Assembly (NCBI GenBank): GCA_903925725.1
Contig: CAIYGK010000307.1
Coordinates: 1-33,984 of the forward strand
Direction: 5' to 3'
DNA from: an uncultured beta proteobacterium
GTDB lineage: Bacteria > Pseudomonadota > Gammaproteobacteria > Burkholderiales > Burkholderiaceae_C
DNA: 33,984 nucleotides
Translations under genes and position numbers: made by a program
Shown: piece after piece, positions 26,203 to 33,984 of the stretch
Layout of the letters: each line of letters starts with the position of its first letter
Position numbering within the stretch: position 1 is the stretch's first letter
Notes under the pieces: generated by a model
The model's input: the letters and a program-made list of their open reading frames with translations, nothing else
What the model was told of the DNA's origin: nothing
Databases searched by the model: none

Positions 26203-26741
26203 TTTGACCTCTCTTGCAACTGCAAGGTAGCAATGCGTTCAATCCATTCACCCGTCGCATCCTGCACAATTTCGCGCAGCGTTACTTCGGTCTCGGCAAT
26301 CTTGCTCACTCGCCCGTAGTTCTGCCCCAGATAATTGCCAGGACGTACCTGGTACAACAAATTTTCCACTCTTATCAAGGCGACTGGCTTACCTGTTTGG
26401 GTCATGCTCCCAACAAGCGTCATTGCATCCAGCGGAAACGATTCCAGAGCCTCCCGACGACGCGCCAACTCAGGCTCAATCAAGGCACCATTGGCTGCTG
26501 CCTGTGTGGAGTCACGCTTTAGCGCCTGAGTCAGTTTCTGATTGCTGAATGGCTCTATCGTCGCGACCTGACCATAGCTTTCCGGGATGAACTGCTTGGG
26601 CTCGGAAATTGGCGAAATTTTGGGCCGGATCTGGCTTTTTTGGTCCGACATCCATTGGCGCAATTCGCTTTCACTGGTGGCACCGCAACCCGCCAGCGTC
26701 GCAACCATTGCAACAATTGCAACTTGGCCCGAATACTTCAT
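26199..26741 (-). CDS. pilP: Type IV pilus assembly lipoprotein PilP
   Basis: Lipobox LAGC; PLDAMTLVGSMTQTGKPVALIRVENLLYQVRPGNYLGQNYGRVSKI. Confidence 0.96.
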   Translation of the reverse strand: MKYSGQVAIVAMVATLAGCGATSESELRQWMSDQKSQIRPKISPISEPKQFIPESYGQVATIEPFSNQKLTQALKRDSTQAAANGALIEPELARRREALESFPLDAMTLVGSMTQTGKPVALIRVENLLYQVRPGNYLGQNYGRVSKIAETEVTLREIVQDATGEWIERIATLQLQERSK

Positions 26742-27412
26742 TTGGCAGCCCCCTTGGGCGTTACCGCCTTGCGCTGCGTGGCAACCTCATCTGCATCAAG
26801 ATAGCGGAAGGTCTTGGCCGTGGCGTCCATCGTCAGCGACCCGTCTTTGCCTGGAATAATGGTCAGATTATTTAGTGTCACTATGCGAGAAAGATTGGCG
26901 ATGTCCGAAGCAAAAGCGCCAATGTCATGATAGCGACCGGTGACCCGCAGCGCAATCGGTAACTCAGCGTAATAATCCCTGACGGCCACTTGCCCAGGCC
27001 TGAACAAATCGAACTGCAGGCTGCGCCCCAAACCAGCCTGGTTAATGTCGGAGAGGAGCGCATCCATCTCCGCTTTGCTCGGCAACTGCTTCTCCAGTTG
27101 CGTGACGTATTGCTGCACCTGCTCGCGCTGCTTCTTTAACGCTTCCAGATTGATCGCCTTGCCCAGTTTAGCCCGGTACTCCTCGCGCAGCTTGACTTCC
27201 CTAGTCTGCTCGGCCTCCAGGTCAAGCTGCGAAGAATTCAGCCAGAGAAACCAAAGCACACCCACGAACAATGCAGCCACGCCAACGAACAATGCATTGC
27301 GCGGAAGCGTTGGCCAATTGGACGGATCCTTCGGGTCGAGTTCCTGAAACTGTGACAACAGTTTGCCCCACAACGCGGGAAGGTCAGCTTTCAACGAAAA
27401 TTTGGCAGCCAT
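26738..27412 (-). CDS. pilO: Type IV pilus assembly protein PilO
   Basis: Single N-terminal transmembrane helix, coiled coil, LEKQLPSKAEMDALLSDINQAGLGRSLQFDLFRPG. Confidence 0.96.
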   Translation of the reverse strand: MAAKFSLKADLPALWGKLLSQFQELDPKDPSNWPTLPRNALFVGVAALFVGVLWFLWLNSSQLDLEAEQTREVKLREEYRAKLGKAINLEALKKQREQVQQYVTQLEKQLPSKAEMDALLSDINQAGLGRSLQFDLFRPGQVAVRDYYAELPIALRVTGRYHDIGAFASDIANLSRIVTLNNLTIIPGKDGSLTMDATAKTFRYLDADEVATQRKAVTPKGAAK

Positions 27413-27424
27413 AGCGTTGGACTC

Positions 27425-28060
27425 CTATTTCTTGACAGGAGTTGATGCGCCATTCTGTGGTGCAGTAACACCAACTGCAACGCGCTGTTGTTCTGCCTCG
27501 CCGGCACGGGTCAAACGAACACGAATCGTGAAATTGGCGACGCGCCTCTGGTCACGTGGCGTCAAGGCCACTAAGCCTGAAACAATTTCAACCAACTCGG
27601 GTCTGGAAAACCAGGGTGTGTTGTTACCCAGGTTTCTCAACAATTCAGACACCCGTTCGTTCGACTGCGCAACACCCTGCAGGGTGACATTCTGATTGTC
27701 CTGGCGCATGCTGGCTATGTAAACACCATCCGGCAATTGCTTGACCAACTCAGTCAGCAGGTGAACCGGCATATTTCGATCAGCCTGCAGATCTTCGACG
27801 GCCTGTTGGCGCGCGCGCAAAGCCGTGATCTCGGTCTCAAGACTCGCGATGTCCTTGATTTGGGTGTCAAAGCGTTTGATCTCAGCCTGCAACAGCTGAT
27901 TTTTCGACTGCTGTCCGGATATTTGGGCCTGGTACCATAGAAAGATCATGCCCGCGAGCAAGCCTCCCACCAAGGCCGAAGCTCCCAAACTGAGGTTGAA
28001 AATATCCTGGCGCCTTTTGCGCGCAGCTTCTCGATGCGGAAGCAGATTGATCAGGATCAC
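27425..28060 (-). CDS. pilN: Type IV pilus assembly protein PilN
   Basis: ILINLLPHREAARKRRQDIF; a GTG start at 28060 overlaps the pilM stop; pil operon context. Confidence 0.94.
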   Translation of the reverse strand: MILINLLPHREAARKRRQDIFNLSLGASALVGGLLAGMIFLWYQAQISGQQSKNQLLQAEIKRFDTQIKDIASLETEITALRARQQAVEDLQADRNMPVHLLTELVKQLPDGVYIASMRQDNQNVTLQGVAQSNERVSELLRNLGNNTPWFSRPELVEIVSGLVALTPRDQRRVANFTIRVRLTRAGEAEQQRVAVGVTAPQNGASTPVKK

Positions 28061-29136
28061 TGAATGAACCTCCGCAACGCCAATCCACACGAGGTCAGAT
28101 ACGACGGCGCCTCGCGCGTCATCTTCTTCAAACGCACATCACTGCCAATTTCCATACCCTCAAATGGGTTGACCAGCGTACAGGCAAAAGAAGTATGTTC
28201 CGTCACTGCCGCGGTTAAGCCAGGAAGCGCAGCAGAACCGCCGGCCAGCATCACACAATCAACCTTGTTGTGTGGGGTACTCGTAAAGAAAAATTGAAGG
28301 GCACGACCAATTTCATGCACCATGCTCTCAACAAAGGGACGCAGGACACTGGCTTCGTAATCTTCAGGCAGTTCACCGCTGCGCTTCTTGGTTTCCGCCT
28401 CTTCCAGAGAAAACCCATATTGGCGCACAATCAGTTGCGTCAACTGCGCGCCACCAAAGGCCTGATCCCTGTCGTACAGGACCTCGTCATTGCGAATGAC
28501 CTGCATGCTGGTGGTCAATGCACCCACTTCAAACAATGCAACGATGCTTCCGACACCACTGTCAGGCAGATGCTCAATCAGTCGGTTGGTCGCCAGCCGC
28601 GACGCATACGACTCAACATCAACAATAACCGGTTTCAGGCCAGCCGCTTCAGCCAGTCCCTGGATATCCTGAACTTTCTCCTTGCGAGAGGCAGCAATCA
28701 ATACTTCAATGTCGCCAGCGGAACTCGCGCTGGGCCCCACGACACAGAAATCAAGACTGACCTCATCCAAGGGAAACGGAATGTACTGATTAGCTTCAAT
28801 CTCAACCTGTATTTCCAATTCCTGGTCCGACATGCCGCCTGGCAAGACTATCTTCTTCGTGATAACAGCTGAGGGAGGCAGAGCCATCGCCACATTCTTG
28901 GTCTTGGTACCACTTTTCTTGACCAAGCGACGCACAGCCTCCGCGACTTCGTCAAACTTTTCAATGTTTCCGTCGGTGATCCAGCCGCGCTCCAGCGGCT
29001 CGATCGCACAACGTTCGAGCATGAGATTGCCGGACTTATCCCGTCCCAGCTCAACCAGTTTGACACTGGAAGAACTGATGTCCAGACCAAGCATGGGTGC
29101 GGGTTGACGGCTAAACAAAGATCCCAAAGAGATCAA
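28057..29136 (-). CDS. pilM: Type IV pilus assembly protein PilM
   Basis: PMLGLDISSSSVKLVELG actin-like ATPase start; GVGSIVALFEVGALTTSMQVIRNDEVLYDRDQAFGG. Start interpreted as TTG at 29136, preceded by AGGGGA. The ORF track start at 29175 is also TTG. Confidence 0.93.
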   Translation of the reverse strand: MISLGSLFSRQPAPMLGLDISSSSVKLVELGRDKSGNLMLERCAIEPLERGWITDGNIEKFDEVAEAVRRLVKKSGTKTKNVAMALPPSAVITKKIVLPGGMSDQELEIQVEIEANQYIPFPLDEVSLDFCVVGPSASSAGDIEVLIAASRKEKVQDIQGLAEAAGLKPVIVDVESYASRLATNRLIEHLPDSGVGSIVALFEVGALTTSMQVIRNDEVLYDRDQAFGGAQLTQLIVRQYGFSLEEAETKKRSGELPEDYEASVLRPFVESMVHEIGRALQFFFTSTPHNKVDCVMLAGGSAALPGLTAAVTEHTSFACTLVNPFEGMEIGSDVRLKKMTREAPSYLTSCGLALRRFIQ

Positions 29137-29403
29137 AACTATCCCCTGAAACAAGCCAATTGTGGATTGGCACAACTTAAGAAATCACTTGAATGCTAGC
29201 AGCAAGCGCATTGTCAGGCAAAAACTATTTCACTATTCGGAAGTTTCAAGCGTTGCCAAAAGTAGACGCTCCGTGTCTGAATGTTACAGGTATCGGCTCG
29301 CCAAATCGCGGTCATCAACACAGATACAAGAATATTGGATACTACCGCGCCAATCTGCAATAACATGGTAGTTGCAGTGACAATGCGCCCTTACTGAGTT
29401 TTT

Positions 29404-31788
29404 ATGCCTTCCAAACCACCGCCCGGCGACGTCAGTCCAGCCCCAAATACAACCCACCCAGCTAAAAGGAGTTTGCCATGGCGCATCGCTTTGTGGGGTG
29501 GTGGCGCGCTGCTTGCCGCGATCCTGTCTCTGCTGATCGTTATTGCCATTGCGCTCGCGGTTGCCTACCCGAATTTGCCCGACATCACAGATCTGTCCGA
29601 CTACCGACCCAAGTTGCCACTGCGAGTCTTTTCCGCTGAAGGCGTTCTGATTGGAGAATTTGGTGAAGAACGTCGGCACCTGACACCCATTGCAGAAATA
29701 CCCAAGGTCATGACTGATGCGGTCCTGGCAATCGAAGACGCCCGGTTTTACGAGCATGGGGGCATAGACTACCGGGGCATGCTGCGCGCCGGGCTCGCCA
29801 ACTTGGGGCATTTCAAGAGCCAGGGTGCATCGACCATCACGATGCAGGTGGCACGAAATGTCTATTTGTCATCGGAAAAGACCTACACGAGAAAGATTTA
29901 CGAGGTTCTGTTGACCTTCAAGCTTGAACATCTCCTGACGAAGAACCAGATTCTCGAAATCTACATGAACCAGATCTTTCTGGGGAACCGCGCCTACGGT
30001 TTTGCTGCCGCGGCAGAAGCTTATTTTGACAAGCCACTGAAAGACCTCTCGATCGCTGAAGCTGCCATGCTGGCAGGGCTACCGAAGGCGCCGTCTGCCT
30101 ACAACCCGATCAGCAATCCAAAGCGAGCACGCTCACGCCAGTTGCACATCATCGAACGCATGCAGGAAAACGGCTTCATCACAGCGCAGCAGGCTGCTAC
30201 AGCAAAGAACGAAGAGTTGAAGGTTAGATCAAGCTCCGACAATCCCAAGGTACACGCCGAATACGTCGCGGAAACAGTGCGCCAGTTGATGTTCACACAG
30301 TATGGCGAGGAGACCTACACGCGCGGCCTGAACGTTTACACCACGGTACGGGCAGCAGACCAGGAAGTAGCCTACAAAGCTCTGCGGCGCGGACTGATGG
30401 ACTTCGAGCGTCGCCAAGTTTACCGGGGGCCTGAACAGTTCGTGATTTTGCCGACCGACCCAAAGGAGCTTGAAGACGCGATTGACGACGCATTGGAGGA
30501 CCACCCCGATAATGGAGATGTCCTGGCTGCCATGGTTTTGGAGGCCGATAGCCGGCATATCAAAGCCATTCGCCAAAACGGCGAAATAGTTGATATCGTC
30601 GGTGAAGGCCTGAAACCGGCACAATCAGGCTTGTCCGACAAGGCCGGGCCGACCATCAGGATCCGGCGTGGCGCCGTGATTCGCGTCAGCAAGACGCCCA
30701 AGAACACTTGGGAAATCACGCAGTTGCCGGAAGTTGAAGGTGCCTTTGTGGCGCTCGATCCGCGCGACGGTTCCATCAAGGCGCTGGTCGGCGGATTTGA
30801 TTTTGAGAAAAACAAATTCAACCACGTGACTCAGGCCTGGCGCCAGCCCGGCTCAAGCTTCAAACCGTTCATCTATTCTGCAGCTCTGGAAAAAGGTTTT
30901 ACGCCGGCCACGATCATCAATGATGCACCGCTATTTTTTGACGCGGGCGTGACCGGTGGCCAGCCCTGGGAACCGAAAAATTACGATGGAAAATTTGAAG
31001 GTCCAATGACCTTGCGTCAAGGTCTGGCGAAGTCCAAAAACATGATCTCCATCCGCATTCTGCAAGCAATTGGTCCACAAAACGCCCAAGAATGGATTAC
31101 GCGCTTTGGGTTCGATCAAGACAAACACCCTGCTTACCTGACCATGGCCCTGGGGGCCGGTTCCGTGACGCCGATGCAGATGGTTTCGGCCTACTCGGTA
31201 TTTGCCAACGGCGGCTACCGAATCAACCCGTGGCTGATCGCAAAAGTGACGGAGCAAAAGGGAAAGCTCTTTCTTGAAACCAAGACTCCGGTTCTTGACG
31301 AGTCGATGCGAGTCATTGATGCACGCAACGCCTTCATGATGGAGAGTCTGCTGCAAACAGTCACGCGCTCCGGCACGGCGGCTTTGGCTCAAGCAACACT
31401 GAAGCGGCCTGACTTGTATGGAAAGACCGGCACGACGAACGACTCGATGGACGCCTGGTTTGCAGGTTTTCAGCCCACTCTGACGGCAGTCACCTGGATT
31501 GGCTATGACACACCGCGCAAACTCGGGGACCGCGAAACCGGCGGTGGCTTGAGCCTGCCGGTGTGGATCAGGTTCATGGAGCACGCTTTAAAAAACACGC
31601 CCGTGATGGAGCCTGATCCGCCCGAGGGTGTGATTCACTCAGGCGGCGAATGGTTTTACGACGAATACGTGAAAGGTGCTGGTATCAGCAGTGTGGGACT
31701 CAATGACAAACCCGGAACAGCCTCGGGTGTGCTGGCACTCCCGCCCGCCGACGAAAAGAAGAGAATTCTGGATCTGTTCAAAAACTGA
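29404..31788 (+). CDS. mrcA: Penicillin-binding protein 1A (bifunctional glycosyltransferase/transpeptidase)
   Basis: [73 protein letters not shown] (SxxK), [16 protein letters not shown]. Confidence 0.97.
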   Translation: MPSKPPPGDVSPAPNTTHPAKRSLPWRIALWGGGALLAAILSLLIVIAIALAVAYPNLPDITDLSDYRPKLPLRVFSAEGVLIGEFGEERRHLTPIAEIPKVMTDAVLAIEDARFYEHGGIDYRGMLRAGLANLGHFKSQGASTITMQVARNVYLSSEKTYTRKIYEVLLTFKLEHLLTKNQILEIYMNQIFLGNRAYGFAAAAEAYFDKPLKDLSIAEAAMLAGLPKAPSAYNPISNPKRARSRQLHIIERMQENGFITAQQAATAKNEELKVRSSSDNPKVHAEYVAETVRQLMFTQYGEETYTRGLNVYTTVRAADQEVAYKALRRGLMDFERRQVYRGPEQFVILPTDPKELEDAIDDALEDHPDNGDVLAAMVLEADSRHIKAIRQNGEIVDIVGEGLKPAQSGLSDKAGPTIRIRRGAVIRVSKTPKNTWEITQLPEVEGAFVALDPRDGSIKALVGGFDFEKNKFNHVTQAWRQPGSSFKPFIYSAALEKGFTPATIINDAPLFFDAGVTGGQPWEPKNYDGKFEGPMTLRQGLAKSKNMISIRILQAIGPQNAQEWITRFGFDQDKHPAYLTMALGAGSVTPMQMVSAYSVFANGGYRINPWLIAKVTEQKGKLFLETKTPVLDESMRVIDARNAFMMESLLQTVTRSGTAALAQATLKRPDLYGKTGTTNDSMDAWFAGFQPTLTAVTWIGYDTPRKLGDRETGGGLSLPVWIRFMEHALKNTPVMEPDPPEGVIHSGGEWFYDEYVKGAGISSVGLNDKPGTASGVLALPPADEKKRILDLFKN

Positions 31789-32101
31789 GCGGACAAGCGG
31801 CCTGCTCGCTTGCTATACGCGACAGGCTGTCAAAGAACTCGCCTTGGCCTTTGCTGTCTCTCCATTGCTGGCCATCAAATTTGAAGTGATAACCACCGGA
31901 CTTCGCGGCCAACCAGACCTCGTGCAAGGGCTTTTGCAGATTGATCACGATCTGACTGCTGTTTGAAAAGACCAGCGTCACCATGCCGCCGACGCGCTGA
32001 TTGTCAATATCGGCCAGGCCTTTGTCGTTGATCCGGTCGCAGCTGGACTCGACAGAGCGCAGAAGATTTTCAGCCAGGTCCAGAAATTCAGAGTCGGTCA
32101 T
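31778..32101 (-). CDS. cyaY: Iron donor protein CyaY (frataxin)
   Basis: [22 protein letters not shown] start; [42 protein letters not shown]; 11-bp 3' overlap with mrcA. Confidence 0.95.
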   Translation of the reverse strand: MTDSEFLDLAENLLRSVESSCDRINDKGLADIDNQRVGGMVTLVFSNSSQIVINLQKPLHEVWLAAKSGGYHFKFDGQQWRDSKGQGEFFDSLSRIASEQAACPLSF

Positions 32102-32113
32102 TACAATTTCACC

Positions 32114-32302
32114 ATGTTGCGTTACCGTCAAATTTTAGTCAGTACGCTTGTCCTTGGCATCGGTGTGGCAACCCTGTCGGCCTGTGGCCAGCAAGGTGCT
32201 CTGTATTTGCCAAGCGAGCCCGATGCCGGAAAGCCCTCGCCAACCGCCGCCAGCAGCCCTGCCAAGACGCCAGCGACTGGCACCAACCCCGCACCGCCAT
32301 GA
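32114..32302 (+). CDS. Small lipoprotein, LptM/YifL-like
   Basis: 62 aa; ATLSAC lipobox followed by GQQGALYLP; located immediately upstream of lysA. Confidence 0.85.
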   Translation: MLRYRQILVSTLVLGIGVATLSACGQQGALYLPSEPDAGKPSPTAASSPAKTPATGTNPAPP

Positions 32303-33573
32303 TTACCCAAGACCTGCCCGGCCAGCCCGATCTTGCCTACCGAGGCACGGACCTGTTCTTGGAAGGTGTCCGTCTGCAGGATCTGGCCAAGCAGCATGGA
32401 ACACCTCTCTTCGTCTATTCCAAGGCCGCCATGCTGTCCGCACTCGACGCCTATCAACGTGGCTTTGCCGGACGAAAGGTGCAGATTTGCTACGCCATGA
32501 AAGCCAACCCGGCGCTGGGCGTGATTCAGATCTTTGCACAGGCGGGTTGCGGCTTTGACATTGTCTCTGGCGGCGAGATGGATCGTGTACTGGCCGCCGG
32601 TGGCCGGGCCGACAGGATCATTTTTTCCGGCGTTGGCAAGACCAGGGCGGAAATGAAACGGGCGCTCGACGTCGGCATTGCCTGCTTCAATATCGAGAGC
32701 GAAGCGGAACTGGAAGTCCTGAGCGAGGTGGCCGTCCGGATGGGCCTGCGTGCACCGGTCAGCATCCGCGTCAATCCCAATGTCGATCCCAAGACCCATC
32801 CCTACATATCAACCGGTCTGAAGGACAGCAAGTTTGGTGTCGCCCACGAACGGGTCGTGCAGACCTACCAGCGCGCCGCCGCGCTGCCCGGCATCAGCGT
32901 GAAGGGCATCGACTGTCATATTGGTTCCCAGATCACCCAGGAAGAGCCCTACCTCGATGCAGTCGAGCGCATGCTGGACCTGGTTCAGGCGATCGAAGCA
33001 GTCGGCATTCCCGTTTCCCACATCGATTTTGGTGGCGGGCTGGGCATCAACTACAAGGGGGACACGCCGCCGCCCGCCGATCAACTTTGGCAGAAGCTGC
33101 TGGCAACCCTGGATGCGCGGGGTTTCAGCGAGCGCGAGCTGATGATTGAGCCGGGTCGCTCGCTGGTTGGCAACGCGGGCGTCTGCCTGACGGAAGTGCT
33201 TTACCTCAAACCTGGTGCGCAGAAGAACTTCTGCATCGTCGACGCTGCCATGAACGACTTGCCGCGCCCCGCCATGTACCAGGCGTATCACCAGATCGTG
33301 CCGCTGCAGACCCGAGCCCAAGCCCCAGAGAACTGGGAGATGGTTGGTCCGATCTGCGAAAGCGGCGACTGGATCGGGCATGACCGTGCCCTGACAGTGC
33401 GGCAAGGAGATTTGCTCGCCGTGCTGTCAGCAGGTGCTTATTGCATGAGCATGGCCAGCAATTACAACTCGCGTGGTCGAGCGCCGGAGGTTCTGGTGGA
33501 CGGCCATCAGACTCATCTGATCCGGCGGCGTGAGTCGATCGAGGACCAGATGCGCAACGAGTCTTTGACATAA
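32299..33573 (+). CDS. lysA: Diaminopimelate decarboxylase
   Basis: TPLFVYSKAAML, CYAMKANPALGVIQIF PLP-lysine motif, DIVSGGEMDR, IDCHIGSQIT, MIEPGRSLVGNAG, GPICESGDWIG. Confidence 0.97.
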   Translation: MITQDLPGQPDLAYRGTDLFLEGVRLQDLAKQHGTPLFVYSKAAMLSALDAYQRGFAGRKVQICYAMKANPALGVIQIFAQAGCGFDIVSGGEMDRVLAAGGRADRIIFSGVGKTRAEMKRALDVGIACFNIESEAELEVLSEVAVRMGLRAPVSIRVNPNVDPKTHPYISTGLKDSKFGVAHERVVQTYQRAAALPGISVKGIDCHIGSQITQEEPYLDAVERMLDLVQAIEAVGIPVSHIDFGGGLGINYKGDTPPPADQLWQKLLATLDARGFSERELMIEPGRSLVGNAGVCLTEVLYLKPGAQKNFCIVDAAMNDLPRPAMYQAYHQIVPLQTRAQAPENWEMVGPICESGDWIGHDRALTVRQGDLLAVLSAGAYCMSMASNYNSRGRAPEVLVDGHQTHLIRRRESIEDQMRNESLT

Positions 33574-33592
33574 CCAACCGAGCACAATCCCT

Positions 33593-33984
33593 ATGATGAA
33601 ACGACGCACGCTGCTGCAAGTCGTGCCAGTTCTGGTCATTGCACCTGAACTGGCGCAGTCGCAAACCACCTACCCAGCCAAGCCGATCCGCTACATCGTC
33701 CCAGTGGCGGCTGGTGGGGGCAGCGACATGGTCGGACGCACGGTGACCGAGCGCTGGGGTCAACAACTCAAACAGAGTTTCATGGTCGACAACCAAGGCG
33801 GCGGCGGTGGCGTTATAGCGTGCCAGGCCACTGCGCGTGCGCCAGCCGATGGATACACATTGATGCAGGGCTACGTCGCCACCCACGGCACCAGCCCGGC
33901 GACGCGCAAACTTCCCTATGACCCGGTAAAAGACTTCACTGCCATCGGCATGATTGGCGCCACACCCAACGTGCTGGTGGTCAA
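33593..33984 (+). CDS. Bug/TctC-family tripartite tricarboxylate solute-binding protein, truncated by window end
   Basis: MMKRRTLLQVVPVLVIAPELAQSQTTYPAKPIRYIVPVAAGGGSDMVGRTVTERW...VIACQATARAPADGYTLMQGYVATHGTSPATRKLPYDPVKDFTAIG. No stop before the end, so it is absent from the ORF track. Confidence 0.9.
   Translation, partial: MMKRRTLLQVVPVLVIAPELAQSQTTYPAKPIRYIVPVAAGGGSDMVGRTVTERWGQQLKQSFMVDNQGGGGGVIACQATARAPADGYTLMQGYVATHGTSPATRKLPYDPVKDFTAIGMIGATPNVLVV

Noticed and set aside
25540-26319. 259-aa plus-strand ORF
   Set aside because: Antisense to pilQ/pilP; no recognisable family
29351-29377. Short inverted repeats (ACTACC/GGTAGT and CTGCAA/TTGCAG) upstream of mrcA
   Set aside because: Six-base arms with long loops are common by chance; no convincing promoter or operator could be assigned
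29284-29811. 175-aa minus-strand ORF over the mrcA upstream region
   Set aside because: Mostly opposite the mrcA N-terminus; composition not protein-like
33593-33984. Possible tripartite tricarboxylate transport system
   Set aside because: Only a truncated solute-binding protein is visible; Bug proteins are often orphans and no membrane subunits are in the window

Overview
The window looks like a betaproteobacterial chromosome segment. Gene content and order resemble Burkholderiales/Comamonadaceae; this is recognised from memory, not from a search. It is mostly ordinary core genome. Minus strand from left to right: his operon (hisA, hisH, hisB, hisC, hisD, hisG), a BolA-family gene, an ABC-2 exporter pair, an Mla lipid-transport cluster (mlaB, mlaC, mlaA, mlaD, mlaE, mlaF), gltD/gltB, a RAYT-type (Y1/REP-associated) transposase with flanking palindromic repeats, a SAM methyltransferase, dgt, aroB, aroK, a 724-aa Ig-like lipoprotein, and pilQ, pilP, pilO, pilN, pilM. 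Plus strand: mrcA, a small LptM-type lipoprotein, lysA, and a truncated Bug/TctC solute-binding protein, with cyaY on the minus strand between mrcA and the lipoprotein. No tRNA, rRNA, CRISPR array, prophage or clear new multi-gene system was seen. The best leads are: (1) the Ig-like lipoprotein embedded between pilQ and aroK; (2) the RAYT cassette, whose terminal repeat supplies the stop codon of the neighbouring methyltransferase; (3) a proline/serine-rich in-frame segment of gltB that carries a sequence resembling the RAYT repeat; and (4) direct bolA-hisG coupling with no murA between them.
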